Assembly (NCBI GenBank): GCA_009777845.1 | Contig: WRLD01000002.1 | Location: 1-64,000, forward strand | Reading direction: 5' to 3' | Origin: Defluviitaleaceae bacterium | GTDB lineage: Bacteria; Bacillota; Clostridia; Lachnospirales; WQUN01 | Length of the DNA stretch: 64,000 bases | Shown here: piece after piece, positions 24,805 to 34,097 of the stretch | Layout: each line of letters begins with the position of its first letter | Position numbering within the stretch: position 1 is the stretch's first letter | Notes under the pieces: model-generated | Database searches by the model: none | Told to the model about the DNA's origin: nothing | What the model saw: the letters and a program-made list of their open reading frames with translations, nothing else | Position numbers and translations under genes: made by a program

Positions 24805-26095
24805 GCAAGCCCACACACCCCACCAAATCATAATCCACAGTATCACTAATCCGTACATCACAAATCTGCCCCACAGCCAAAGGCACTACCGAGGAAAAGC
24901 TAACGACCGCGTCCGCCTCGTAGGCATCATACTGTGTACGCCCTATATACTCACCCTGCACACAGCCGTCTACGATTACGGACAAAGTCTTACCCACGTA
25001 TTTGCGTTGCTTTTTGAAATGGATTTTTTGCTGTAGCTGCATTATTTTATTTAGGCGTTTTTGCTTTATTTCGTCACTTATTTGGTCGGGCATAAGCGCG
25101 GCGCGTGTTCCCTCCTCCTGCGAATACGGAAACGCGCCCATTCTGTCAAATTTCATTTCCTGTACAAAGTCGCACAGATTCTTGAAATCCTCCGCTGTTT
25201 CGCCTGGGAAGCCCACCATTACGGTGGTGCGAAGGGCTATGCCTGGCACTCTGTCGCGTAGCACGCGTATTAGCTGTTCCAGCTCGCGCCTTGCGCCCCT
25301 GCGCCCCATGCGGGAAAGAACGCTCGCCTCGCTATGCTGAATGGGCATGTCGAGGTATTTACACATTTGCGGAATTTCCGCCAACGCACTTATCAACGAG
25401 GGCGTTATATGCTCGGGGTATGCGTACATTAGGCGAATCCACTTCGCGCCAGAGGTGGCGGCAATGTCACGCAAAAGCTGTGGCAGATTTTCGTACCGTG
25501 CCGTGTCCTGTGCTACTAGAACAAGCTCGACCGCGCCTGCTTCTACCAGCAAGCGGCACTCGTCCAAGATTTCCTGCGAAGGGCGCGCCTTATACGCGCC
25601 GCGAATTGCGGGGATTGTGCAATAGGCGCAATGGTTGTCACAGCCGTCAGAAATTTTCACGTACGCTATATGCGGCACGTCCGAATCGTCACGCGCCATC
25701 AAACGCGGCAAGCCCACGTTTTTTGCCGTATTTTCGGGCTTGCCGACCAATCGCTCTATAATAGCCGCTATTTTTTCATATTCGCCCACGCCCACAAATG
25801 CGTCAGCCTCGGGAATGGTTTCCTTTATTTCGTCCTTGTAGCGTTCCGCCATACAGCCCACAATTACCAAGGCGCGGCAAGCACCGCTTTTTTTGTACTC
25901 GGCTAATTCAAAAATAGTGTCTATGCTTTCCTGTACCGCGTCTTTAATAAAGCCGCATGTATTTATAATAATTACAGCGGCTTGCTCTGGGTTGTTTATT
26001 ACCTCGTAGCCCTTGGCACGCAACGCGCCGACCATTGTTTCGCCGTCTACACGGTTTTTGTCACAGCCCAAGGAAAGTAAATAAATTTTAGCCAT
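24797..26095 (-). CDS. rimO: Ribosomal protein S12 methylthiotransferase
   Basis: A radical SAM enzyme that methylthiolates the conserved Asp of ribosomal protein S12. The 432-residue length is normal. The N-terminal UPF0004 domain has SLGCDKNRVDGE, INTCGF and VGCMAER, supplying the auxiliary-cluster cysteines; the radical SAM motif is CDNHCAYC; a C-terminal TRAM domain is present. SLGCDKNRVD distinguishes RimO from MiaB. It overlaps folD by eight bases (ATGGCTAA) and rhuM by eight bases. Confidence 0.94.
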   Translation of the reverse strand: MAKIYLLSLGCDKNRVDGETMVGALRAKGYEVINNPEQAAVIIINTCGFIKDAVQESIDTIFELAEYKKSGACRALVIVGCMAERYKDEIKETIPEADAFVGVGEYEKIAAIIERLVGKPENTAKNVGLPRLMARDDSDVPHIAYVKISDGCDNHCAYCTIPAIRGAYKARPSQEILDECRLLVEAGAVELVLVAQDTARYENLPQLLRDIAATSGAKWIRLMYAYPEHITPSLISALAEIPQMCKYLDMPIQHSEASVLSRMGRRGARRELEQLIRVLRDRVPGIALRTTVMVGFPGETAEDFKNLCDFVQEMKFDRMGAFPYSQEEGTRAALMPDQISDEIKQKRLNKIMQLQQKIHFKKQRKYVGKTLSVIVDGCVQGEYIGRTQYDAYEADAVVSFSSVVPLAVGQICDVRISDTVDYDLVGCVGLHE

Positions 26096-26912
26096 GTGTA
26101 AGCTCCCACGCTTTCAAACAATTTTCTATAAGAACGGCTACCGTCATAGGACCTACGCCGCCAGGCACAGGCGTAATATACGAGGCTATTTTGCTTACGC
26201 TTTCGTAGTCTACGTCGCCGCAGACCTTTTTCCCTGCCAAGCGCGACACGCCTACGTCTAGCACTACCGCGCCGCGCTTCACCATATCCGCCGTAATAAA
26301 TTTCGGGCTGCCGATTGCCGCCACCAGAATATCCGCGTTGCGGCATTCCTCAGCTAGATTTTCTGTACGGCTATGACAAATTGTCACTGTCGCATGTTCC
26401 GCCAAAAGCATAAGTGCAAGCGGCTTGCCTACTATATCGCTACGCCCCACGACCACGGCGCGCTTGCCTGCTATGCTTATTCCCTCACGCTTTAACAGCT
26501 TTATACAGCCCGCGGGCGTGCATGGCAGTATACGCCCAGTGCCGCTTACCGCCAAGCCTACATTTTGCGGGTGCAGGCAGTCCACGTCCTTTTTCGGTGA
26601 AAGCCGCTCCAAGATTTCGCCCTTGTTCAAATGTGCAGGAAAGGGCTGTTGGATAATCGCGCCTGTTATGCCGTCGTCGTCATTTATTTTGTCGATTAGG
26701 GCTAAAACCTCGCTTTGCGGCGAATCCTCGGGCAATTTAAACAGCTCAAAATCGAAGCCTACTTGCTCGCACGCCTTTTTTTTCATATTTATATACACAA
26801 TAGAAGCGGGATTGTCGCCGACTAATACTACCGCCAATTTACATTTTTTACCCGCGGCTCTGACCTCGTCAAGAATAGCCTGTGCGTGCATTTTTCCATT
26901 TATATCAGCCAT
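26088..26912 (-). CDS. folD: Methylenetetrahydrofolate dehydrogenase/cyclohydrolase
   Basis: A bifunctional cytosolic enzyme interconverting 5,10-methylene-, methenyl- and 10-formyl-tetrahydrofolate. In 274 residues it shows PASIVYINMKKKACEQVGF with the catalytic Lys, QQPFPAHLN, the nucleotide-binding VVGRSDIVGKPLALMLL and the C-terminal TPVPGGVGPMTVA. It overlaps ftsK by eight bases (ATGGCTGA) and rimO by eight bases, so the three are translationally coupled. Confidence 0.95.
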   Translation of the reverse strand: MADINGKMHAQAILDEVRAAGKKCKLAVVLVGDNPASIVYINMKKKACEQVGFDFELFKLPEDSPQSEVLALIDKINDDDGITGAIIQQPFPAHLNKGEILERLSPKKDVDCLHPQNVGLAVSGTGRILPCTPAGCIKLLKREGISIAGKRAVVVGRSDIVGKPLALMLLAEHATVTICHSRTENLAEECRNADILVAAIGSPKFITADMVKRGAVVLDVGVSRLAGKKVCGDVDYESVSKIASYITPVPGGVGPMTVAVLIENCLKAWELTHG

Positions 26913-29514
26913 ATAATTCTCTAAATTCCTCTCTTGTTATAGTCACCTTACGCGGCTTTACGCCGTCCTCTGGCCCTACTATTCCTCGCGCTTCCAGGTC
27001 GTCCATTAGGCGCGAGGCGCGGTTATAGCCTATTCTAAACTGCCGCTGTAGCATACTTGTGGAGCCTTTTCCCTTTGCCAGTAAAAAGTCTACTGCATCG
27101 TGGAAAAATTCGTCCAGCTCGCCCTCTAGCACGACCTTGCCTGGCATAGTAACGCGCTGTATCTCCTCGACAGAATGAACAACTGGCGCTTGCGCCTTTA
27201 AAAACGCTACAAGATTTTCTACTTCCTTATCGGAAATAAAGCCGCCCTGTACTCTAAGGGGCTTGCTTTGCCCCATGGGAAGAAAGAGCATGTCGCCCTT
27301 GCCGAGTAGCTTTTCCGCGCCGTACATGTCCAAGACCGTGCGGCTATCCGTGCCGCTGCTTACCGCAAACGCAAGCCGCGACGGAATATTCGCTTTAATC
27401 AGCCCTGTGATAACGTCTACGGACGGCCGCTGTGTCGCTAGAATTAAATGGATTCCTGCCGCGCGCGCCTTTTGTGCAAGCCGACAAATGGATTCCTCCA
27501 CCTCGCCCTTACACGTCATCATCAAGTCCGCAAGCTCGTCAATTATTATTACAATTAGCGGCAACTCCTCCGATTCCTCGTCCGCCATAACCTTATTGTA
27601 GCCCTTTAAGTCGCGGCAGCCAGTTTCCGCAAACATATTGTATCTATTTTCCATTTCGTTTACCGCCCAGCTCAAAGCGCCCGATGCCTTTTTTGGGTCG
27701 GTCACTACGGGAATAAGCAGGTGCGGTATTCCGTTGTATACGTTTAATTCCACGACCTTGGGGTCAATCATTAGCAGCTTTACCTCGTCTGGGCGCGCCT
27801 TGTAGAGCAAGCTCGCAATGAGGGTATTTATGCAAACGCTTTTACCGCTGCCAGTAGCCCCTGCGATTAGCAGGTGGGGCATACGCGCCACATCAGTAAT
27901 AATGGGGCTTCCTGCTATGTCCTTGCCCACCGCAAACGCCAGCTTGGACGGATAATTTATAAAACGCTCGTCCTCCAGTATTTCTCGTAAAAAAACGCCC
28001 TGCGGTTCTTTGTTTGGTATTTCTATGCCTACGGCAGACTTGCCTGGGACTGGGGCTTCAATCCGCAAGCCCTGCGCCGCAAGGCTTAACGCCAAATCGT
28101 TGCTTAAATTAGAAATGGAGCTGACCTTTACGCCAGGGCCTGGCGAAAGGTCGTACCGCGTAACCGTCGGGCCTACGCTTACCTCTATTACTCGTGCTTC
28201 TATACGGAAGCTACGCAAGGTTTCTTCGAGTATTCGTGAGTTTTCCAGTACATGCGTGCGTGATTCCGCGCTTATTATTGCGCGCTCGTTTTTGGCGAGC
28301 AGGTTAATGGACGGCATTTGATAATTTTCATAGGTTATGCCAAAGGAAATAGGCGCGACATTACGAGCAGGGGCAGGCGCAGGGGTATATTCCTCGTCGT
28401 CAATTTCGTCCTCGTAAAGCGGCTCGGTTTCCTGTGAATTTTCCACCAAGCCCCTTACCACTGGCTCGACAAAGTCGTTTTGCTGTAGCGGCAAAATAAC
28501 TGGCTCGTCCTCGTAGGGTTCTTCGTAGCCGTCCTCGTAGGGCGGTTCATTGTAATATGGGGCTTCGTGGGGCTGTTCCTCGTGGGCTGGTTCTTCGTAT
28601 TCGTCCTGCTTAGCAACACTCGCGCGCGGCGTAATAAGCGGAAGCGAGGTCTGCCGCCCTACCGCCTCGGAAACAGGCATACGCTCGGCAAACAGCGGAC
28701 TTTCACGCCTTTTGCTAGGCTTGCCGTCCGCGCTTTCGCCCACGAGGAGAATACCCACCGCAGGCTTTGGCTTTTCTTTCATAGGAACAATATCTATGCT
28801 GTCGCTTCTATTTTGTTCTCGCAGGACAATTACATTGTCGCGCGGCTCGTAGCCTTCCTCGTCCTCGTAGTCATAGGACTGCTCGTAGGACTGCTCGTAC
28901 TGGCGCGAATCCTCGTAATAGTGGTGTACACGCTTGGCAAATGTACCTACGAATTGCACAAACGAACGGCGCGAAATAAGCGTAACCAGAATAATCAACG
29001 CCGCAATCAACGCGATAATCGCGCCAAAGCCAAAGAGCGAGTACGTAGAGCCGCCAATAATCAGACCAAAAACACCGCCGCCTGTTTTCGCCTCATAAAC
29101 GTCCTTGAAAATGTTAATACTGTTGTCGCGCCTGCCTGGAATCGCGAAAATAAAAATATGTAGCAGGGATAAACTAACCCAGTACGCGGCAACTATTTTA
29201 ACAACAGGTACACGAAATTCACGCAAAATGAGCTTGCACACTGCCACCGCCAAAATAACGACAGGCAACGCAAACGCGCCCACGCCAAAAAAGCCAACCA
29301 GCAGGCTTCGCAGCGTTCCGCCGACCGGCCCCATAGAGTCGTTCAAAAAGATGGCAAGAAGTAGCAAAATGCCAACAGCGGCAACTGCGAGATATTTTAC
29401 CTCGTTGTATAGGGAATCGTCCTGTGGTGGGGGTGGTGGTGGTTCGGTAGGTTTTTTGGGTCTTGGGGCGGGCTTTGGGGTGGGCTTTTTGTCGGTGGAG
29501 GTTTTTCTTGGCAT
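26905..29514 (-). CDS. ftsK: DNA translocase FtsK/SpoIIIE
   Basis: A membrane-anchored DNA pump for chromosome segregation at division or, in spore formers, into the forespore. The 869-residue product has a proline-rich N-terminus, four hydrophobic segments (about residues 40-195), a long acidic linker rich in Glu, Pro and Tyr (about 200-400), the RecA-like motor with Walker A GATGSGKSV and IIIDELADLMM, and a C-terminal gamma winged-helix domain (LQRQFRIGYNRASRLMDDLE). The start at 29514 has only a weak GGTCGTG. It is the first gene of the ftsK-folD-rimO-rhuM set. Confidence 0.95.
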   Translation of the reverse strand: MPRKTSTDKKPTPKPAPRPKKPTEPPPPPPQDDSLYNEVKYLAVAAVGILLLLAIFLNDSMGPVGGTLRSLLVGFFGVGAFALPVVILAVAVCKLILREFRVPVVKIVAAYWVSLSLLHIFIFAIPGRRDNSINIFKDVYEAKTGGGVFGLIIGGSTYSLFGFGAIIALIAALIILVTLISRRSFVQFVGTFAKRVHHYYEDSRQYEQSYEQSYDYEDEEGYEPRDNVIVLREQNRSDSIDIVPMKEKPKPAVGILLVGESADGKPSKRRESPLFAERMPVSEAVGRQTSLPLITPRASVAKQDEYEEPAHEEQPHEAPYYNEPPYEDGYEEPYEDEPVILPLQQNDFVEPVVRGLVENSQETEPLYEDEIDDEEYTPAPAPARNVAPISFGITYENYQMPSINLLAKNERAIISAESRTHVLENSRILEETLRSFRIEARVIEVSVGPTVTRYDLSPGPGVKVSSISNLSNDLALSLAAQGLRIEAPVPGKSAVGIEIPNKEPQGVFLREILEDERFINYPSKLAFAVGKDIAGSPIITDVARMPHLLIAGATGSGKSVCINTLIASLLYKARPDEVKLLMIDPKVVELNVYNGIPHLLIPVVTDPKKASGALSWAVNEMENRYNMFAETGCRDLKGYNKVMADEESEELPLIVIIIDELADLMMTCKGEVEESICRLAQKARAAGIHLILATQRPSVDVITGLIKANIPSRLAFAVSSGTDSRTVLDMYGAEKLLGKGDMLFLPMGQSKPLRVQGGFISDKEVENLVAFLKAQAPVVHSVEEIQRVTMPGKVVLEGELDEFFHDAVDFLLAKGKGSTSMLQRQFRIGYNRASRLMDDLEARGIVGPEDGVKPRKVTITREEFRELYG

Positions 29515-29577
29515 GGGTTCACGACCTTTTTTTGGTGGTTTTTGGGTGGTTTTTGGTGATGTATTTAAGACTGCCGA

Positions 29578-29606
29578 ATTATAGCATTAAGTGGATTAAG
29601 TTTCAA
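29578..29606 (-). promoter_or_regulatory. Candidate sigma-A promoter for ftsK
   Basis: On the minus strand, TTGAAA (29601-29606) and TATAAT (29578-29583) are separated by 17 bases, about 64 bases upstream of the ftsK start. The -10 is perfect and the -35 has five of six matches. Confidence 0.65.
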
Positions 29607-29806
29607 CTAACGAAATGCGGATTTAAAAGAAATGGAACGCGGATTTTCGCGGATTTGGCGGATTTTCGCGGATTTTTTCCGTGTGAATTGACGGTAGTGG
29701 GATAGAAGTTTTATCCATGTAAATTAAAGGTAGTGGAACACGGATTTGGCGGATTTTCGCGGATTCGGCGGATTGGCTCGTGGGAAAATACACGGTAACG
29801 GTTTTT

Positions 29807-29917
29807 GTAGGGGACGGATTTATCCGTCCCGAGATTACCTCGCTCTGCGTTAATGCACGTTACCCGCCCCAAATTGACGAACGTGCGTACCTCGGGACGG
29901 ATAAATCCGTCCCCTAC
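29807..29917. repeat. C module copy 2
   Basis: A 111-bp palindrome with GTAGGGGACGGATTTATCC ends. In the A-C-B reading the core places CGCTCTGCGTT first, the same orientation as in the 168-bp copies. Confidence 0.88.
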
Positions 29918-29971
29918 AAAAAACCTGCAAATTCCCACAACAACCGCAATATTTAAATCCGCGTTCCGTGT

Positions 29972-30135
29972 CTGCTGTGCCACGTTCCCTCTGCTTTGTG
30001 CCTCTGTGCGAATTACTGTGTGAAAAAATCTTTTAACTGAGGAATGGAAGTTATACGCTTTACCTACGTTCATTATTTGTCAAAAAGATTTTTCACACAG
30101 AGGCACAGAGGCACAGAGGGCGAGAGGCACAGCAG
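29972..30135. repeat. B module copy 3
   Basis: Begins CTGCTGTGCC and ends GGCACAGCAG. The core reads TATACGCTTTACCTACGTTC on the plus strand, the reverse of copies 5 and 6, although the outer flanks run the same way. Confidence 0.85.
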
Positions 30136-30335
30136 AAATACGGACGGCACGTTAATTTTTAATTACACGGATTTAAAAACACGTCCGAAAAAATCCGCGA
30201 AAATCCGTTAAATCCACGCTCCATTTCCTTTTAAACACCACCCATGTATACTATTTGTACCATTTTATGAAATCTTTCGGTTGCTTCCGCAAAAAAGGTT
30301 CTAATAGTATTATTTTTGGAGTACAAAATACAAAA

Positions 30336-30356
30336 TAGACTTGATTTACAAGTCTA
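30336..30356. promoter_or_regulatory. Inverted repeat upstream of the Xre gene, candidate operator
   Basis: TAGACTTG (30336-30343) and CAAGTCTA (30349-30356) form a perfect 8-bp dyad with a 5-base spacer, ending 17 bases before the start codon. Position and spacing suit autoregulation by the helix-turn-helix product. Confidence 0.5.
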
Positions 30357-30373
30357 ACACAAGGGGAATTTTT

Positions 30374-30775
30374 ATGGACAGAGCAAAAACCAAAAGCCGC
30401 AAAAACGAGCTAGACAAAATTATTGGGAAAAACATTCGCGCCGAACGCGAAAAGCGAAGCATGTCGCGAGAGGAGCTTGCGGAAACCCTAGACCTCACCA
30501 TTTCGCACATGGGGCTTATCGAAAGGGGCGAGCGCGGCGCAACAGCCGTAACGCTAGAAAAACTTTCAAATACGTTCAATATACAAATAGACGGCTTGTT
30601 TAAAGCAAAAGACCGCACCTCAGAAAGAGCAAGCACCGCCCTTGGCGGCAGAGAAAAGGACGACTCCGCCGCCATAAGCCGAAGCAAAATCGCGGCAATG
30701 ACAGCAAACCTAACCAAGGAACAGCTCGATTTAGTTATTCAACTAATCAAGGGCTTGTCGCGTTTACGCGATTAG
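30374..30775 (+). CDS. Xre-family helix-turn-helix regulator
   Basis: A 133-residue DNA-binding protein. The HTH spans roughly residues 15-70: IGKNIRAEREKRSMSREELA, written in parts IGKNIRAERE and SMSREELAETL, then LTISHMGLIERGERGA and the closing VTLEKLSNTFNI. The C-terminal 50 residues are polar with a short helix ending LIQLIKGLSRLRD, possibly for dimerisation. ATG 30374 follows AAGGGGAA. An 8-bp dyad directly upstream could be its operator. It precedes the Rpn nuclease gene by 66 bases, but a regulatory link is not shown. Confidence 0.88.
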   Translation: MDRAKTKSRKNELDKIIGKNIRAEREKRSMSREELAETLDLTISHMGLIERGERGATAVTLEKLSNTFNIQIDGLFKAKDRTSERASTALGGREKDDSAAISRSKIAAMTANLTKEQLDLVIQLIKGLSRLRD

Positions 30776-30841
30776 GCGTACGCCTATTGAACCTATTCGT
30801 ATATTCATTTATAATAAAAAAGGCAGGGGGGCGTTAGGCTA

Positions 30842-31708
30842 ATGTTAGATACAAGGGCTAGAAACAAAGGAAAAAAACTTGAATATACATTCAAAAGCGA
30901 CGTGTTGTTCAAAATGCTGTTTGTAAAGCACCCTCATTTGCTTAAAAGACTGGTCGCCGTATTGCTCACAATTCCAGTCGATACAATCAGCGAATTTATT
31001 ATCACCAATACCGACATGCCGCCCGAGGAAATAGGCAAAAAATTCTGTCGGCTTGATATAAATATGATTGTTGACGGAAAAAGGGTAAACCTTGAAATCC
31101 AGGTCGAGGACGAGGGCAATTACCCCGAGCGCGCATTGTTCCATTTCGCAAGGATTTATTCGTCCGCCTTGCCCGCTGGTGATAACTATTCATTGCTTCC
31201 GCGTACAATAATAATTAGCATACTCGATTTTTCACTGTTTGCTTGCGAGGACGTTCATTCGGAGTTTCAAGTGCTTGAGGTCAACCGCCATACACCGCTT
31301 ACCGACAAGCTGAGCTTGCATTTTTTCGAGCTGCCAAAAATGCCGGAGCTTAGCTCCGTAAATCTCAACAGCGAAAAGGATTTATGGCTTGCCTTATTTA
31401 ACGCCGAAACGGAAGAAGAACTCGAAGAATTATCAAAAACAGGAGGTGCGGTAATGAGTGAAGCAGTGCAAGCGTACCACGGTATTACTGACACAGAGGA
31501 ATTTAGAAATCGGGAATGGATGAGGGTAAAAATTCAGCATGATACGGCGCAGGCTTTATATAACGCCACACGAAAGGGCGTGGAAGCAATGCTATTGTCT
31601 GCTATAAAGAACAATGTCCCTGCCGAGGCTATTGAGGCTATGCGTAAAAGCTCGGGAATCATCACCGAGGCTCGGCTTGCCGAATTGCAGGAGCAGGTGC
31701 AGGGATAA
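30842..31708 (+). CDS. Rpn family recombination-promoting nuclease/PD-(D/E)XK transposase-like protein
   Basis: A 288-residue protein of the PDDEXK-2 (Rpn/YhgA-like) family. The N-terminal FKSDVLFKMLF, the nuclease core with Asp in CRLDINMIV followed by VNLEIQVED, and ALFHFARIYSSAL are typical; the core matches D-x(n)-ExQ rather than ExK. A helical, charged C-terminal region (SEKDLWLALFNAETEEELEE-like, here in parts) follows. Such proteins spread as multicopy genes and can promote recA-independent recombination. ATG 30842 is preceded by AGGGGGGCG. The 3' end overlaps the convergent manA gene by 47 bases. Confidence 0.85.
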   Translation: MLDTRARNKGKKLEYTFKSDVLFKMLFVKHPHLLKRLVAVLLTIPVDTISEFIITNTDMPPEEIGKKFCRLDINMIVDGKRVNLEIQVEDEGNYPERALFHFARIYSSALPAGDNYSLLPRTIIISILDFSLFACEDVHSEFQVLEVNRHTPLTDKLSLHFFELPKMPELSSVNLNSEKDLWLALFNAETEEELEELSKTGGAVMSEAVQAYHGITDTEEFRNREWMRVKIQHDTAQALYNATRKGVEAMLLSAIKNNVPAEAIEAMRKSSGIITEARLAELQEQVQG

Positions 31709-32570
31709 CCTCCAAAACCGTAACCCCCTCCGCACGCGGCACGACCGCCAGCTCGCCCATGCCTGCGGGGATAAACACTGCGCGCGGCGCGGCAATTTGC
31801 AGGTCGCTTGCCGCAGTTTTAAACGAGGCAGAGCCATCTACGCACACAAAAACCGAAAACGCGCGAGGATTAGCCGTAAAATTCTTAGGCTCGCTAAGGG
31901 TGTGCTTTTCTACTGAAAAATGCTCCAAGCAATCGCCGAAAACCCCATTTTTGGGGTTTTTTATTACTGCTAGCGCGTCCTCTATATGAAGCTGGCGCGG
32001 CTTGCCCTCTGTGTCGAGCCGTCCGAAGTCGTACAGGCGGTAGGTTATGTCGGAATTTTGCTGTATTTCTGCCACTACTGTACCTGCCGTAAGCGCGTGA
32101 ACTAGCCCTGCGGGGATATTTACAATATCGCCGCGCTGTACCCTTAGGCGGTTTAGGCGGCTTTCGATTTCGCCGCCTAGATTATGGGCGTTCAAGCCCT
32201 GCAAATCCCCTACCCCCACAATCAAATGCCCGTCATGCGGCGGCTCGATAATATACCAACACTCGCTCTTTCCTGTATCGCCGCCGCCCTTTTTGGCGGC
32301 GTAGTCGTCGTCGGGGTGTACTTGCACGGATAGCGTGTCCCGCGCCTCGATAAATTTTACAAGCAAAGGCAATTTACTTGGGGCTTCCGCAAAATCCGTG
32401 CCCAAAACAGCGGCAGGGTCTTTTGTTATAAATTCGTCAAACGCCATTCCCGAAAACGCCCCATTGTCAATAATTCCCATTTCGTTGGGACGGCAGGTTA
32501 TTTCCCACACCTCGCGCCCCCATAGCATGGTCTTGACAATCGGGCGGAATGTAATCGGCTCTAGCTTCAT
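31662..32570 (-). CDS. manA: Mannose-6-phosphate isomerase, class I
   Basis: A zinc-dependent cupin enzyme interconverting mannose 6-phosphate and fructose 6-phosphate. In 302 residues the zinc ligands lie in SVQVHPDDDYA, with KSECWYII following and then GLVHALTAGTVVAEIQQNSD; RLYDFGR is also characteristic. The start overlaps the HIT gene stop as ATGA. The last 47 bases overlap the 3' end of the rpn gene on the other strand. It closes a four-gene set pncB-pfkB-HIT-manA. Confidence 0.92.
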   Translation of the reverse strand: MKLEPITFRPIVKTMLWGREVWEITCRPNEMGIIDNGAFSGMAFDEFITKDPAAVLGTDFAEAPSKLPLLVKFIEARDTLSVQVHPDDDYAAKKGGGDTGKSECWYIIEPPHDGHLIVGVGDLQGLNAHNLGGEIESRLNRLRVQRGDIVNIPAGLVHALTAGTVVAEIQQNSDITYRLYDFGRLDTEGKPRQLHIEDALAVIKNPKNGVFGDCLEHFSVEKHTLSEPKNFTANPRAFSVFVCVDGSASFKTAASDLQIAAPRAVFIPAGMGELAVVPRAEGVTVLEVIPAPAPAIRQAEPR

Positions 32571-32971
32571 AGCTTCAATTTCTCTTGAATTTCCAAAAAT
32601 TGCTCGTGGGGCGGGTCGGTGGACGGAAAGCTCATTTTTACGCTATCGCCCTCAAAGCGCGGAATAATATGAAGATGATAATGGAAAATTTCCTGCCCTG
32701 CGGTCTTGCCATTGTTTTGCAAAAAATTTATGCCGTCTGGGCGTAGCGTTTTTTGCATTTTTTCCGCAATTTTTTTGGCGAGCGGCATTAGCTCTTTAAG
32801 CTCTTGTTCGCACACGCCGAAAATATTTTCGGCGTGTGATTTGGTTAGCAAAAGAACCGAGCCTTGTACCGCAGGAAAGCGATTTAGAATGGCGATAAAG
32901 CGGTCGTCCTCGTATATTTTGTATGACGGAATTTCGCCTGCTATAATCTTGCAAAAAAGGCAATCACTCAT
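32567..32971 (-). CDS. HIT family nucleotide-binding hydrolase
   Basis: A 134-residue HIT/HINT-type protein acting on nucleoside phosphoramidates or dinucleoside polyphosphates. CLFCKIIAGEIPS is the N-terminal signature with a CxxC pair, and the catalytic triad is HYHLHIIPR. The start at 32971 is set by the MSDCLFCK beginning and an ATGA overlap with the PfkB kinase stop; a longer frame would lie within that gene. Physiological substrate unknown. Confidence 0.92.
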   Translation of the reverse strand: MSDCLFCKIIAGEIPSYKIYEDDRFIAILNRFPAVQGSVLLLTKSHAENIFGVCEQELKELMPLAKKIAEKMQKTLRPDGINFLQNNGKTAGQEIFHYHLHIIPRFEGDSVKMSFPSTDPPHEQFLEIQEKLKL

Positions 32972-34083
32972 ACCCTGCCCTCGCTCCAGTCCTTCGCAAA
33001 TGTTATCACCTGGTCGAAGGTGGGGCTTTTGGCGTTGCGTACATAGTAGCCCGAGGTGCAAACGCCTAGGGTAAGCGAGGCGAGCGGGTCTAAGCCCAGT
33101 GCCTGTGCAAGGCAGAAGCCTGCGTTGAGATTGTCGCCTGCGCCTGTGGTGAGTACGGGCTTTTGACAAAATGGGCCGTCCGTGTAAAAATATTCGCCGC
33201 CAATCGCACAGCACGCGCTACGCACAGGGTGAACCATAAGGCAATAAATACCAAGCGCGCCATACACCGCCATAACAACGGCTTGCAAGTCGCCCTTGGC
33301 GTACTCAACGCCCAAAACGTCCGCTATTTCGTATACTTCCTTTTCGTTAAGCCCTAGAATTGTGCGGAATTTCTTCTCAAAGCCGCCGATTAGCTTCATG
33401 GCGCGCGAAATGTCCTCCTTGGTGCGTTTTTCGGGGTCGGCGAGGTCAAAAAATGCGAGCGGCTTTTCTGCTTTTTCGGGCAACAAGGGGAACACCTCGT
33501 CTATAATTCCCTGCCAAATTTCGCTCATATGAGGAAGCATAGTCCAGTTTTCCATGCCAAAAAGCTGACATTCCGCCACTAGCTCCGCTATTTTTTCCGC
33601 ACCGCCCATGCCCTTCTTGAACACGTCCCAGGTCAAGCACGACAAGCAAGCGTGCTTGCCGAGCATGATTTTTCCGTCCTCAAATTCCATTGCATCCGTA
33701 TGCCCTGCATCACACAGGCTGTATACGACCTCGGCTTTTTCCGCCATGGGGCGAAAAACAGGGTGAATGTCAGGCACGCCGAGTGCGCCCACGTACGACA
33801 GCCTTACGCCGTATTCCAATAGCGCGTTGGACAAAATCGGCCCGTTGCCGCCTAGCTTTGTTTGAACTGTAACCATTTCCACGTTGGTGCTAAGCCCTGC
33901 CGCCTTGGACATTCTTTCGCCGTACTCGCCTATTGTGCGTATACGCGAAAAGCTGGCGAAGTCCTGCCGCTTGTCTACGAGATGTACAATTTCGTCAACA
34001 AAGCCGTCTAGCCCCACGAGCATTTTTAGGCTAAAGCCCCTTTTTTGTTCTAGCTTTGCGGATAATTCCTTTACATGCTGCAT
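32968..34083 (-). CDS. PfkB/ribokinase family carbohydrate kinase
   Basis: A 371-residue sugar or nucleoside kinase. The C-terminal PfkB signature TTGAGDNLNAGFCLA holds the catalytic Asp and anion hole. The N-terminal MLVGLDGFVDEIVHLVDK and QTKLGGNGPILSNAL suit substrate binding. The substrate is not evident; the neighbouring manA might suggest a hexose, but that is inference. GGAG precedes ATG 34083. It starts 14 bases after pncB ends and overlaps the HIT gene by four bases. Confidence 0.85.
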   Translation of the reverse strand: MQHVKELSAKLEQKRGFSLKMLVGLDGFVDEIVHLVDKRQDFASFSRIRTIGEYGERMSKAAGLSTNVEMVTVQTKLGGNGPILSNALLEYGVRLSYVGALGVPDIHPVFRPMAEKAEVVYSLCDAGHTDAMEFEDGKIMLGKHACLSCLTWDVFKKGMGGAEKIAELVAECQLFGMENWTMLPHMSEIWQGIIDEVFPLLPEKAEKPLAFFDLADPEKRTKEDISRAMKLIGGFEKKFRTILGLNEKEVYEIADVLGVEYAKGDLQAVVMAVYGALGIYCLMVHPVRSACCAIGGEYFYTDGPFCQKPVLTTGAGDNLNAGFCLAQALGLDPLASLTLGVCTSGYYVRNAKSPTFDQVITFAKDWSEGRV

Positions 34084-34097
34084 GTTTTACACGCTCC

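Larger units (their letters stand above)
29631..30228. repeat. Large composite palindromic element M4 (A-C-B-A)
   Basis: Fills the gap between divergent ftsK and the Xre gene. Left A arms 29631-29790, C module 29807-29917, B module 29972-30135, right A arm to about 30226. Order and flanks match the element at 60.8-61.3 kb, but without the nested H hairpin, and the B core is inverted relative to it. Confidence 0.85.
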
